Below, piece by piece: positions 35,870 through 47,700 of a stretch of 64,000 nucleotides of DNA (its first letter is position 1; the number at the start of each line of letters is the position of its first letter). This stretch comes from Elmis aenea (Eukaryota; Arthropoda; Insecta; Coleoptera; Elmidae): assembly GCA_947652605.1 (NCBI GenBank), contig OX393582.1:14160544-14224543 (forward strand), given 5' to 3'. The position numbers were made by a program, and so were the translations under genes. The notes beneath the pieces are model-generated. The model was not told the DNA's origin, ran no database searches, and saw only the letters and a program-made list of their open reading frames with translations.

Positions 35870-36285
35870 CAGTTTTTCTCAACCGTTTTGTATTTGTGAC
35901 CCTCTATTTCATAACAATTTTATTGTGCCCCCTTTCAAATCAATTTTTAATGCGCCCCTCCCCATTCCAATCCTTTTATTTAAATCATACCAATACACTC
36001 TATTTGTTTTTATTTCTCAACTATCCTTTGACTGTGTATTATTTTTAAACGTTTATTTTTGTTAGTTTATAATTTTTTTTGTTAATGTAAATATGAAAAT
36101 ACTTTGAAATCTGATACATTAAGATCCTATCATATGTGTGACTGCTGTCATTTTCAGAATGTATTTTATGCATATATGATTTTATGTTACTTTTTTGTTT
36201 CAATAAATAATTTTTCCTTCGATTTCTTCTTTTCTTTGCCCCACCCGCCTTAGACATTTAGTGCCATTCTTGTTGAGAATCACTG
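35870..36285. mobile_element. hAT-like MITE
   Basis: CAGTTTTTCTCAACC at the left mirrors GTTGAGAATCACTG at the right. It is flanked by TTGTACAC and TTGCACAC (8 bp, one mismatch). The interior has the GTGCCCCC / GCCCCACCC phrases usual in such elements and no transposase. Confidence 0.85.
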
Positions 36286-36464
36286 TTGCACACAATTGTG
36301 CATCATGTCAAATAGTTTAGTTACAATATAGTGTTATTTGTATTAAATGTAAAAACAATTTTGATTCTTAAGGCGAGTGCCCACTGAATAAACGGTGTTT
36401 TGTAAACAGTAATGCAACTAGCTAAGTTACCACATTTAGGAAATATATTAGAGTGACATTATAG

Positions 36465-36901
36465 TACACCTAACTTTCTTATTTTAAATGGCAACCATAG
36501 TTGGCTTTGACATAAATCGAAAGCTTATTTTTTGCACTTTTTAAAAATATATAATTTGCTCATGGTTGCCATTTAAAATAAGAAAGTTAGGTGTAATATA
36601 ACAATATTCGTATGAGTAAAAAAAATTGAATATCGCTATCTCATTGAGGACAAAAAACCATGCGAAAAATGTCTCTAAAGTTTTTCTCTAGCTTTTCGTT
36701 TAAGCGAGATATTTAACATTTTTGAAAAGTTCCAACAATCGGTTTTTGGCTATATTTCGAAAATTAAAAAAGATATCAAAAATCTGTTTACGACAATTAA
36801 TTTCTCTCGAAAAAAAGAAATTGAGACTACGTACTTAGTTTTTTTCTATCTCTGATAATAACCGAGATACCCTGTATGGGCATCGAAAATAGGCCACCCT
36901 G
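36465..36901. mobile_element. Right half of a CAGGGTGGCC-family foldback
   Basis: Ends GGGCATCGAAAATAGGCC then ACCCTG, flanked by TA. It matches the right arms of the elements at 11490 and 63350; the left arm is absent. Confidence 0.7.
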
Positions 36902-36978
36902 TATATTAAGAGAGTAAACTGTAACTTTGTTCTAGGTTAAAGTGACCAGATGGGGAACATTTCTTGGTAAACGAAAAG

Positions 36979-37400
36979 TATACAAGGTGGTGAATTTTTT
37001 GATACTCACCATTGGTATCTTAGGAACGGTAAGAAATCAGTTAAATTACAGAAATGTTGCACATTTTTATGGAAATTGAGAATCTAAGAAAATCCTGGAT
37101 ATTTTGATTTTTTCCAGATTAATAACAAAAAAACTAAAAAATGTGATTTTAGAAAAAAATTATTATCTTCCATACCATTGACGCTTTTTTAATTAAACTT
37201 GGTAACTTTATGTTTTTGACCATTCTGGGTTGAATGACTTGGACAGAAATTTTCTAGTCCTTCTAAATTTCAAGCTGCGATAGTCAACTTTTTAATTCCT
37301 TATGGTCGCCATATTGGATTTTTACACCATTAGTTAGACAAAAAAAATGAGCATTCCAGATTGATAACCAATATAACTTGTTCTTCAAAAAAAAGTTGTT
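36979..37400. mobile_element. Left arm of the minisatellite-bearing foldback family, no array
   Basis: CAAGGTGGTGAATTTTTTGA then ATACTCACCATTGGTATCTT and GGTCGCCATATTGGATTTTT match the left arm at 31132-31540 with many changes. Minisatellite and right arm are absent. Confidence 0.65.
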
Positions 37401-37773
37401 AAAGGTAAAGAAGGCCCAAATCCAACGATTCTTTTTAAATGTTGGCATGGCACATGATTCTGCTCAAAATGTTTGAAGATCTCTACCCACTTCATATCCG
37501 ATTCTATATTAACATTAATCCAATCCTGCACTTTTTCTTCTCTGATATATTGTTTTAAATATGAAACTTAATCAAAAAGTGCATTTTCATTTGAACTTTA
37601 ATGGGAAACGTTTTGGGGGACATTTATGAGTGAGGGACAATAAGTTCAAATGTGGGACAATTAGGGGGAATATGGAACGTCTGGTCACCTTATATCTAGG
37701 TTTATTAATTTTTTTAATATTTTTCATTAATTGTAGTTTTTTTAGAATTAGTAAATAGGTACATTGTCTAGTG

Positions 37774-38084
37774 CAGGGGTTTTTAACCAGGGGTCCGTAG
37801 AAAGATTTCAGGGGGTCCGCGAGCTTTGATGGGAAAAACTAATTTATTAACTGTATTGTTACTAACTTCTAACTGAAATCTAGATTTCATTTACTTATGA
37901 ATGTATACATTAAATTACAATAGTATTAGCTGTATCGGTGGTTCTGAATAGAAATAATAAACATTTTCATATCGCAATGCAGTTGTTAAGCATTTTGAAC
38001 AAAATCTTTATTCTGAGAAGGGGTCAACGGCTTTCACCTAACTGGCATAGGGGTCCATGGAACAAAAAAGGTTAAGAACCCCTG
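37774..38084. mobile_element. hAT-like MITE with perfect target duplication
   Basis: CAGGGGTTTTTAACCAGGGG mirrors CCTTTTTTGTTCC...GGTTAAGAACCCCTG at the right end. GTCTAGTG occurs exactly at 37766-37773 and 38085-38092. Non-coding. Confidence 0.9.
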
Positions 38085-38708
38085 GTCTAGTGTAACTTCG
38101 AGCAATGTCGACTTACCATAATTTTAAAAATTGTGTCATATCTTGTAACGCACTGCCCCTCACGGGCATAGCAAGAAGTGAATAGGCCCAAGAGCAGGCA
38201 GAGTTAATGGGCTTTGGATAGTTTTCGTCTTAGGGCTTGGGGTAGATGAAAAGTGTAAATGACCAATGGGTGGTTCAAAAAAATATTTCTTTAAATGCAC
38301 AAAATATTTTTTTTTGCATCCTATGGACCTCCTTGGCTTGTGGACCCCTGTCCACCGCACCCCCGACTGTTACGTCACTGCAAGCCTTAGTCACTGTACA
38401 ATTTTAGACACATATTTAATACAAATTTATACTAACAATCAGAGGAAGCCAAGTGTTCAATTATAATTTTGCAGTTTTCTGTACTTCAACTTCATGGTAC
38501 CATTAAGGATAAGATTTTGAACATATTTTTGAAAAGCATAACTAAAATTATGTTTACTATTAAATAAAGGGTGTGTAAGTGTTTTTCTCAAACAGCAATT
38601 TAAAATAAAATACTACATAGTCACAAAAATGCAAAAACAGGTCATTCAAAACTACCAATCCTTCCTCTTTTGACATGCCACATATTTAAATAATTTCTGA
38701 GTTATATA

Positions 38709-39015
38709 CAGTGTTTCTCAACCTTTTTCAACTTGCACTCCCTTTTTTCCATATCATTTTTTTTGTTTTGTCATCCCTTCAATATTTTTATGCGGTGGCA
38801 ACTAAGGAAAAAAAAGGTCAACCAGTTGACTAAAAAAACTTATCCTGTTTTACTTTGGCGACTAAAAAAAAAAGAATGTCCTCCAATTGTTTTTAAATTC
38901 GTAGTTTCACACTGGTGACTTGTTTCAATAAAGTTTTCCCAATCTCTTCTTTTTAACCCCATTCACTTATTTGGCGCCCCCCCAAGAGTCACGCCCCACA
39001 GGTTGAGAGCCACTG
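38709..39015. mobile_element. hAT-like MITE
   Basis: CAGTGTTTCTCAACC and GGTTGAGAGCCACTG are inverted ends. Flanking octamers (GTTATATA, AGATACTG) do not match, so the target duplication is lost or one end is recombined. Confidence 0.7.
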
Positions 39016-39320
39016 AGATACTGTAATACATCATACTTAATTAACATTGTGCTAAATTTAAATTATCTTATAAATACTTCATTTGAAACCTTTCTTCGAT
39101 TTGTATTGTCCTTTAAAAAACATTTGAAGACATGTTCGTATGATTTCTTTAAAAAAAAGCCAACAAATTACATCCAAAATTTGCTGAAACATTTCGTGTA
39201 TATTTTTGTTATGAATTCTCATACCAATACTATTCACAAAAATATTCTAGCACATTTTTATACTTCTATGATCCAACTCATCAATTCAAAATACCTACCC
39301 AGTTTCTATTTAATTATAAT

Positions 39321-39747
39321 CATTGGTGTAGTTATGGGAGGACCAGAGGGGCTAAGCCCCCTTGGCCTAAAAAACACAAAAAATTCAAACTAAACACCAA
39401 ACGTAATTGACAAAATTGAAACCGTATTCTGTTGAATAAAACAATGACTTAATTAATGTCGCTGTGACCTGTTTGAAAAACAGCAATGTTGATGGTGCTG
39501 ATTTCTTTAGATCTGGGAACTTTAAAAACACAACTAAGGCAGCATTTGCTTGATACTTATCCATTCACAAGATTTGGATTGCAAAAAAAGATGATTGTCA
39601 TCAAAATACTATAAACTTTATAATTTTGTGTATTAAAGCAGAATTGGGATTCAACAAAAGTGAGGACCTTATTTTTTTCTTTTAGTTCACAGCCTCAGTC
39701 ACCTGGAGCTGCAGTCCCCCTGGACCTTGGGGCTAACTACGCCAATG
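39321..39747. mobile_element. hAT-like element, CATTGGYGTAGTTA ends
   Basis: CATTGGTGTAGTTATGGG at the left mirrors GGGGCTAACTACGCCAATG at the right; GGGGCTAAGCCCCC and the right GGACCTTGG/CCCCC tracts also pair. Flanks are ATTATAAT and ATTAGAAT (8 bp, one mismatch). Confidence 0.78.
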
Positions 39748-40682
39748 ATTAGAATAATGCACACATTTTTTTAAATATCTTCTCTAATATTTAGTTAAAA
39801 ATATCTATCAGGACTTTTTTTTACAGAGGACAAGTATTTAGGATATTAAAAACAAACAAATTGTTGAGTAATTTTATTTTAGTATGTATAACATCCACTA
39901 ACTCTTGTTAAGTACAACAAATCATAACACATTACGGTATATTTACAACAAAATATTGCAACAAAAAATTGCACGAAACGTAGTAAGTATACTTATAACA
40001 ATATTTAAAGCACATCACATAAACAAAAAATTACTTACTGGAAGTCATTTATTAGTGAGTAGTAATTGTTGAATTAGAACACAGCTGTTAAAAGAAACTT
40101 TTAATAAAATACATTAGCAATTTATAACAAAAAACAATACCTTAAAACATAGTAAAAAATAGTTGATCATTGATGCAAAAATGCTAAAATTAAGTTGATA
40201 AAAAGTAATGGCATGACCCGTTTTAATATTGTATAAATGCAAGCAAATGGAACAAAGTAGGAATGATAATTGAGACCAGTATTTAAAATTAAGGGAATAA
40301 AAAGCGATGGTCAAGTTAATTTTTGTTAAAATTTCATAAAAAATACCCATAATTATTCTTTAAACATAAAAAAAAACATTTCATTGTGTTATCGATTCTC
40401 CATCCTTACCCACACGTTTTCCCCTTTCCTTCTAAATTGTTCTAAGCCTATTTTTGATTCCTTTATGATTCATAACATTTTTTTTATACAAAATGTCAAC
40501 AAGGGCTTGGAAGAATTTTTTGAAGGGACACCTACTTAATTTTATAAGCAGAAAATACTGAATTTAATTATAAAAATTGATAAAAATTCTGGATAATGTT
40601 CAAGAATATACGATACAATTTTTTAATAACAACATAACTTATGGGTATTTTTAAATTACCTGAAGATCTTTCATTCGTTATA

Positions 40683-41412
40683 CAGGGTGTTTCTTAAGTA
40701 TTGCAAAAAAATTCGGAAGGTGATTCCTTATCAAAAATTAAGGAGGGTCTTTCACATAATTTTTTTTCCTTAAACGTCTCCTTTCCTCCTTTCGGAGTTA
40801 CCCTCCCCTCAAGGGGAGCGGTAAAATTAGGTTTTAATTTTATTTCTCGAATTTGGATTAATGTAGGAGAATGATATTTGGTAGGTGTTTTATACTTATT
40901 AAAAGGTTTCCCATGGTAATATTTTTAATCATCTCCTACCTTCACAGGGGACTGTTGGTTTTATATCAGAACTTTTTGGTGAGTTAAAATTTTGCAATTA
41001 CAAATTATTTTTTTGAAAGCTTAATTTATTTAGAAACTTTTTTTATTCTTTAGTTTTTCTGGTAAAACAAGCTTTAAAAAAACTAAAAAATTTAAATGCA
41101 AAATTTCAATCCACCAAAATGTTCTGATAAAAAAAAAACAACAGGGGTTGCACTTTTCAGTCCCCTGCGAAGGTGGGAGATGATTAAAAATATTACTTTG
41201 GGAAACCTTTTAATAAGTACTAAACATCTACCAAATATCAATCTCCTACAGTTTGAGAAATAAAATAAAAACCTAATTTTACCGCTCCCTTTTAGGGGGG
41301 TGTAACTCCGAAAGGAGATGTCTAAGGAAAAAAAATTATATGAAAGACCCCCCTTAATTTTCGATAAGAAATCACCTCCCGAATTTTTTTGCAATACTTA
41401 AGAAACACCCTG
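40683..41412. mobile_element. Foldback element, CAGGGTGTTTCTTAAGTATTG family, copy 1
   Basis: CAGGGTGTTTCTTAAGTATT mirrors AATACTTAAGAAACACCCTG, TA on both sides. The arms hold GGGTCTTTCACATAATTTTT and AAGGGGAGCGGTAAAATTAG. Two further copies are at 44505-45216 and 59331-60379. It lies downstream of the zinc-finger gene. Confidence 0.88.
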
Positions 41413-41790
41413 TATATAAACAACAAAAAATTTATCTAACAAGAATATATTTTACAAATGAGTATTAAAAATGTATAGAAAGGCTGTGTAAATCTAAACG
41501 CACCTTCTACTTTCACAACTTTGAACGCATTTAAAAGTAAGTACCCAAAAAGTACCTTGAAAATGTATATTCGCTAAACTAATTTCAGACTGTTTAAAAA
41601 ACCCTACCTAACCGTTTAAAGATTAACACACTTACTAGGTCATACCATTATACCTGAAAACTTCAGTACACATTAATAAAGTATATATAAAAATCTCTTA
41701 TCTTCATTACATATTTAAAAAAAAACATTGGCAAAGTGTAAACACAAAGTGAGTTGTATTATAAGTACTGCAATAAAATCTCATAAAATA

Positions 41791-44700
41791 TCACAATACC
41801 AGTCTTCTCACTCCACATTCCACACAAAATTTTGCAGAATTAACAGGATACTTGTTGCCACATTCGTGACAGAATTTCGACATGCGTTGGTTGGCGAATG
41901 TCGGTGATGTTTCGGAACCGCTAGAACTGGGACTTTCCATATGACTACTTTGCGAAGTCTGACGATCCAAAGGCGCAAGTTTCGTGGATCTTGCACGTAT
42001 TTTTGGGGTTTTCCTGTTAAGACTATTTTAATATTAGTCAATACACTAATAAATAAATAATTTTTTTAATATGTGGGTTGTTATATGCAGTAGTTTTAGG
42101 TAAAAAGTGATAAATGTGTAAATTTATAAAACAAATCATACAATGATGTAATGTTTTAATGTGATGTAATGTATTACAATTAAGATTAAGTAAACTTCTT
42201 ATTTCAGCACTTAAACACTGATTAGGTTTTCGAGTTCTCTTTGTTGTTATCTTAAATTATTAAAGCACTAAATATTAATAGATCTAGTGGATTACTAAAT
42301 ATTTAACGGAGTATTTTTAAAATTTAATGTAATGTAATGTAGTGTAATATCATGTAATGTAGTGTAATATAATGTAATGTAGTGTAATATAATGTAATGT
42401 AGTGCAATATAATGTAATGTAGTGCAATATAATACAGGGTGTGTAAAAATGGCGGAAGCGCTATACGTGGCGATGTTCTTAGTAAAATTCTAAGTCGAAA
42501 ATCTTGTACTGTGCTTGCTGTGTCTGCAAGAGGTCCTCAAAGTTTTTACATTTAGTCCTTTAATAAGCGTTATTATTTAATACTTGCAAACGAAAAAGCT
42601 GCAATTTGGAATAAAAATAAATTTCGAATAGTATTTTTTCCTAGATATTGTGTTCTTCCTTTCAAAAATTGGTGTTGAAAATATGTAAATCACTGATTTG
42701 AATGAAAATAATACATATGGCAACATTGTCATTAGCTGTCATCTCTGTTTTTCTCGTAATTATTTCTAGTTTGTGTTTTACGATACCCAAAAGTTTGCAG
42801 CTATGTTTACGAACTATAGGCTTTCAGTTCGAACAAAAATTGTAAATACTTAAGTAAAAATTGCTGATAAAAAAATGTCCAAACGCAAATCAATGTATGC
42901 AATGTTGCCAATTTTTTTTTTCTTTAAATGGTTCCTGAGGCCTGAGGTACAAAATTTTTGTATCAAGATTTTCGACAAAATTTTACGAAGAACATCGTCA
43001 CGTGTAGCGCTTTCGCCAATTTTTACACACCCTGTATAATGTAATGTGGTGTAAAATAATGTAATGTAGTGTAATATAATGTAATGTAGTGTAATATAAT
43101 GTAATGTAGTGCAATATAATATAATTTAATATAATGTAATGTAATGTAGTGTAATAAAATGTAATGTAATGATGTGGAGTAGCTACAAAGCTAAAATAAA
43201 GTTATTATTATTATTATAAATATTCGGATAAAATTGTTTATAACACAGAAATTCGATTATTAATTAAAGTTTTTATATCTAGAATATTTTCAATTAGAAA
43301 TCAACTGGTATTATTTATTTAAATAACTGAAAGTTTTATTACTGATTGAATAATCAAGTTGTTAAAAAAATCAGATGATTAATATAAATATGCTTAATTA
43401 ATGGAAAAAAAGCAATGGAACAATCAAGGAAGCAGTACTTGAGTTTTATTGGTTTGACTAAAACCTTTAAAGGTCCACACAGACCGGCGCGATCTCGGCC
43501 GCGACCAAGATAATTGTTAACCATTTTACTTATTTATGCAACCAGGTTACTAATTATCGTGATCGTGATCGCGAGCAAGATCGCGCTGGTGAGTTGAGCT
43601 TTATAGTGCTCAGGGTAAAGATTTGAAAGATATTGAGAGAAAGTAAGGTAAGGTGCCCATTTTTTTCTACGAAGTTTTGGGGACACTAACCTAGGGTTAC
43701 AAAAAAAAAAACTAGTTTTCCTAAAAATCATGAAAAATTTAAATACAAGAGCAGAAAGTAAAAACCTAGATACTTTTGCACATTTCAAAACTTCCCCACA
43801 CCAGTTTTCGTATCCAATGAGCGATTACACTGATACAATGTTGCCAGACTATCAGATTTGCATAATTTGGCAACTATGACAGTACCATACCTAGTTTCGG
43901 GGACTGTCTCCAAAAATCAGGGACGATTGGTCACCTTAAAGTAAGGTGGGTGAAGAATTAATAGCCGCAATTAAGAGTTTAAATAGCAGTAGCAAAAATT
44001 ATGTGCGAACCCACAACAGTAGTTCCCAGGAATTTGAAACAATCAATGTTAAGTAAGTGTTGCATTTGTTATTTACCTCGGCAATATTGATAGTAAATTA
44101 GATGTTACATTTTGGCCACAACAAAATAAAAGCCGGTAAAAGAAAACCAGTTTGATATGTTGGTTGTGCTTTGGAAAGCATTTAAAACGTAAAAAGTAAA
44201 TACAATTATGGTAAAAATCGATGACATTGGTGGATGACAAAATATTAAACTGAAACTTGCATATGAAAATTTAACATGTAGGTATGTGTGATTTCAACTA
44301 CTTATGTTACTTTCTTTTGTAATTTTTTTCCATGGCCAACTGAAAAATTGGATAAAAATATTTGTTTTTAACAGTTTTTTGTTAAAAAGAACAAGAAATG
44401 ACTATTGAAAATTTTTAGACATTTAAAGAATAATGCAGATTATATTTAAACAATCAAATAAATATTTAACTATTTAACAGTAACATGGAATGAAATGAGA
44501 TATACAGGGTGTTTCATAAATATAGCGAAAAAATTCGTGAGGTAAATTCTTATCAAAAATTAAGGGGGGTCTTTCACATAATTTTTTTTTCTTTAGACGT
44601 CTCCTTTCGGAATTACACTCCCCTTTAGGGGAGAGAGTGAAAAATGTGGTTTTTATTTTATTTCTCAAATTTGGATAAATGTAGAAGAATATTTGGTAGA

Positions 44701-47700
44701 TATTTTATACTTATTAAAAGGTTTCCCATATACATAAACAAACCATGGAAACCACCAAACTGAGTCGTTTTATATTGAAATATTTGATGGTTTATGTTGA
44801 TTTGTTTTATTTTTTACTCAAAAACGGTAGATTTTACGAGAACTAAAGAACAAAAAAAGTTTCTAAATAAATAAACCTTTAAAAAAAATAATTTAAAATT
44901 GTAAAATTTCGACCCACCAAAAAGTTCTGATAAAAAAACCAACAGGGGTCGCACTTGTCAGTCCCCTGTGGAGGTGGAAGATGGTTGAAAATATTACTAT
45001 GAAAACCTTTTAATAAGTATAAAACATTTACCAAATATCATTCTTTTACATTTATCCAAATTTGAGAAATAAAGTAAAAACCTAATTTTACGCTCCCCTT
45101 TAGGGGGGTATAACTCAAGGAGACATCTACGGAAAAAAATTCATATGAAAGACCCCCCTTAATTTTCGATAAGGAATCAACATCTGAATTTTTTCGCAAT
45201 ATTTATGAAACACCCTGTATATAAGGGACTGTTATCAGTAGATGTCGCTGCCACAATTTTTTTATTTCTTTAGTTATAATTTTGGAAAATTAATTGGACA
45301 AAGGGTTAATTTTCGATAAGGAATCACAAACCGAATTTTTAACACCCTGTATAATGGTCTAATAATTTTTTTACAAAGATCTTATTCAAATCTTACCTGC
45401 TATATGCAGAATCTCCTGAAACTTTCATTGATGCCTTAATATTATTTTCATCATCTTCACTGGGCGTCAACGTAATGGAACTACCCAATTCTTCATCACC
45501 GGGTTGACTACTCTGCATTAGCTGCTCCTTTTCTCGTAAGTACATTTCTTCATATTTTTTGTATTCTTCGTACATTTCATCGTCTACCGAGAAGAGTTCA
45601 TCTGCCGCAGAAACAGGTGGCTCCTTTGGTTTCGATACTTCAGTATTTTTTGACTGCAATTTGAGGAAAAATTAATTTAGTTTCATGCCTCTCATCAACT
45701 TATTATATTTTGATTTAGTACAGCAGAGTTTTGACAACAACAAAACATGCGATTTCAAATTTAAATAGTTTAGTCACAATACAAGTGTTATTTGTATTAA
45801 ATGCAAGACGTTTCATAAAAACAATTTTGATTCTTATGCCGAATTTACATTGGTATAGTAGCTAATGCAAGTAACTAAATCAAGTAGCTAAATTTAGCTA
45901 CTTGCAACGTGTAGACACTTTTGTTTAGTACTTGCGCAAGTAAACAATTTAGTGATTAGTAATTTCTATTTACTTGCGCAAGTGACCTGACCTGCGCTTC
46001 CTTTTTAAACGTCACTGTCAAGTGCGCTTAACGTGTGTAAAAAGTGTAAAAAGAAAAAATATGGCACTAGTACGTTGGTGTGAAGATACCACAATTAAAT
46101 TTGTGGAAGCCTATAGGGAAAGAGAGTGTTTGTGGAACCATTTCTGTCAGTTTACTAAACAACTTCACTAAATTGTGTGTAGACGCATAATTTAGCTACT
46201 TGATTTAGTAACTTGCTTTAGCTACTTGCTTTAGTTACTTGCATAAGCTACTATACCAATGTAAATTAGGCATTAAGGCAAGTGCCCACTGAAGTAATCT
46301 GTAATATGATATTTTTGTGTCATCTCACTTCAAAGAGTGCTAGGTCTAAAACTACAACAAAAAATATTTGTTTGACATTTTTCCAAAATTTTTAACAGTC
46401 TCGATGTTTAACTAGTGATATAAAACTTTTAGTATTGAGAGTTTAAGGTACTTATTTTTTTTTTACTTTATTGGGCTAAAATTACCTAACCAATTTATTG
46501 TACACAGCATACTGGATGTTACTGAGTTCAGGTACACCCCCATTTTATTCTTTAGTATTGTATTTAATTAAATGACATTTTAGACAAACTATATGTGTAG
46601 AAAACTGGATTCTTTGAACATATGCATATACAAGTACACTATTGTTTCACTTCCGGTTTCATTGGAAATGGCCTTAACTTTGTTATTTCAAATGGAACAC
46701 CCTGTATATTTTTACATCAATTTTGAATAGAGTATTTTCTGATGAATTTACAATACTAATAACTTATATTTGTGTCGAAATTATTGTTCTTCTATGTTTA
46801 ATTACTATAGTTATTTAATAAAAAATCTAAAAATTTAAGTAAAAACTAGTTGCAATTAACCACAGTATACTACGATTTACAGAATATTTTAATAAGTGTT
46901 TATAATAGTTTAAGTCTTTAAGGCAGACTTTCAACACAAATATAAGTTATTGGTATTGTTACATTAGTCAGAAAGTACTCTATTTTAAATAACCGCATGT
47001 ACCACAACCATTCCATTAAAAAAAAAGACTCTGTCAAAAAACCGATTCTGCAACCTTTAAAGCGGATTAAAGTGACTTAAATAACAATAAAAACATACAC
47101 GGGCACTTGCTGACAAAAAATTCAATATACAGGGTTCTCGTTTTTAGAGGGCCACTATGGTCAGAGTTACGACTTCGGTTAAATTTGGGCACAGTTGTAT
47201 ATTCAGGTGCTTAATAATTTGACGCAAACAGAACTTATCTAGCTTTTTTAGTTTTTGAGATATAGGGGAAAAAGTAAAAAAGTGGATTTTTTAAAGATAA
47301 ATTCAAAATCCCTTCAACTTTCACAACTATTTTTAAATGTATTATTAGCTTAGCTTCGATTCTCTAAATTGTTATTATTTCCACTGAATTTCTTATTTTT
47401 GCTAACACGATGTGACGGAGCCGTGTACCCGGTTGTCGCGTCGCCACTCAACCTCGACACCGAAAGGTACAAGAGGAACCGATTAAGAAGAAGAAGATAT
47501 AGGGGAAAAAGTAAAAAAGTGGATTTTTGTTTTTTGCCCGTAACTTTTTTATTGTTTCCATGACAACCAATCAACAAACTAAAGGTTTTTAAAGCCTATT
47601 ACTTGTCACATTAATAAATTCGTAAAAATGAACTTTAATAACAAACAAAAAACGCGATATTTGGCTAATTTTTTATTCATTGAATAGGAATTCTATATTG

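Noticed and set aside
38150..38380. Possible terminal-inverted-repeat element (GTTACGTCACTG end)
   Set aside because: A plausible right end exists but no matching left end or target duplication was found.
41808..42041. 77-codon minus-strand ORF beginning in the intron
   Set aside because: It is the wrong frame of the last zinc-finger exon; the spliced frame (phase 2 in) gives the CHEC/CVEC ending.
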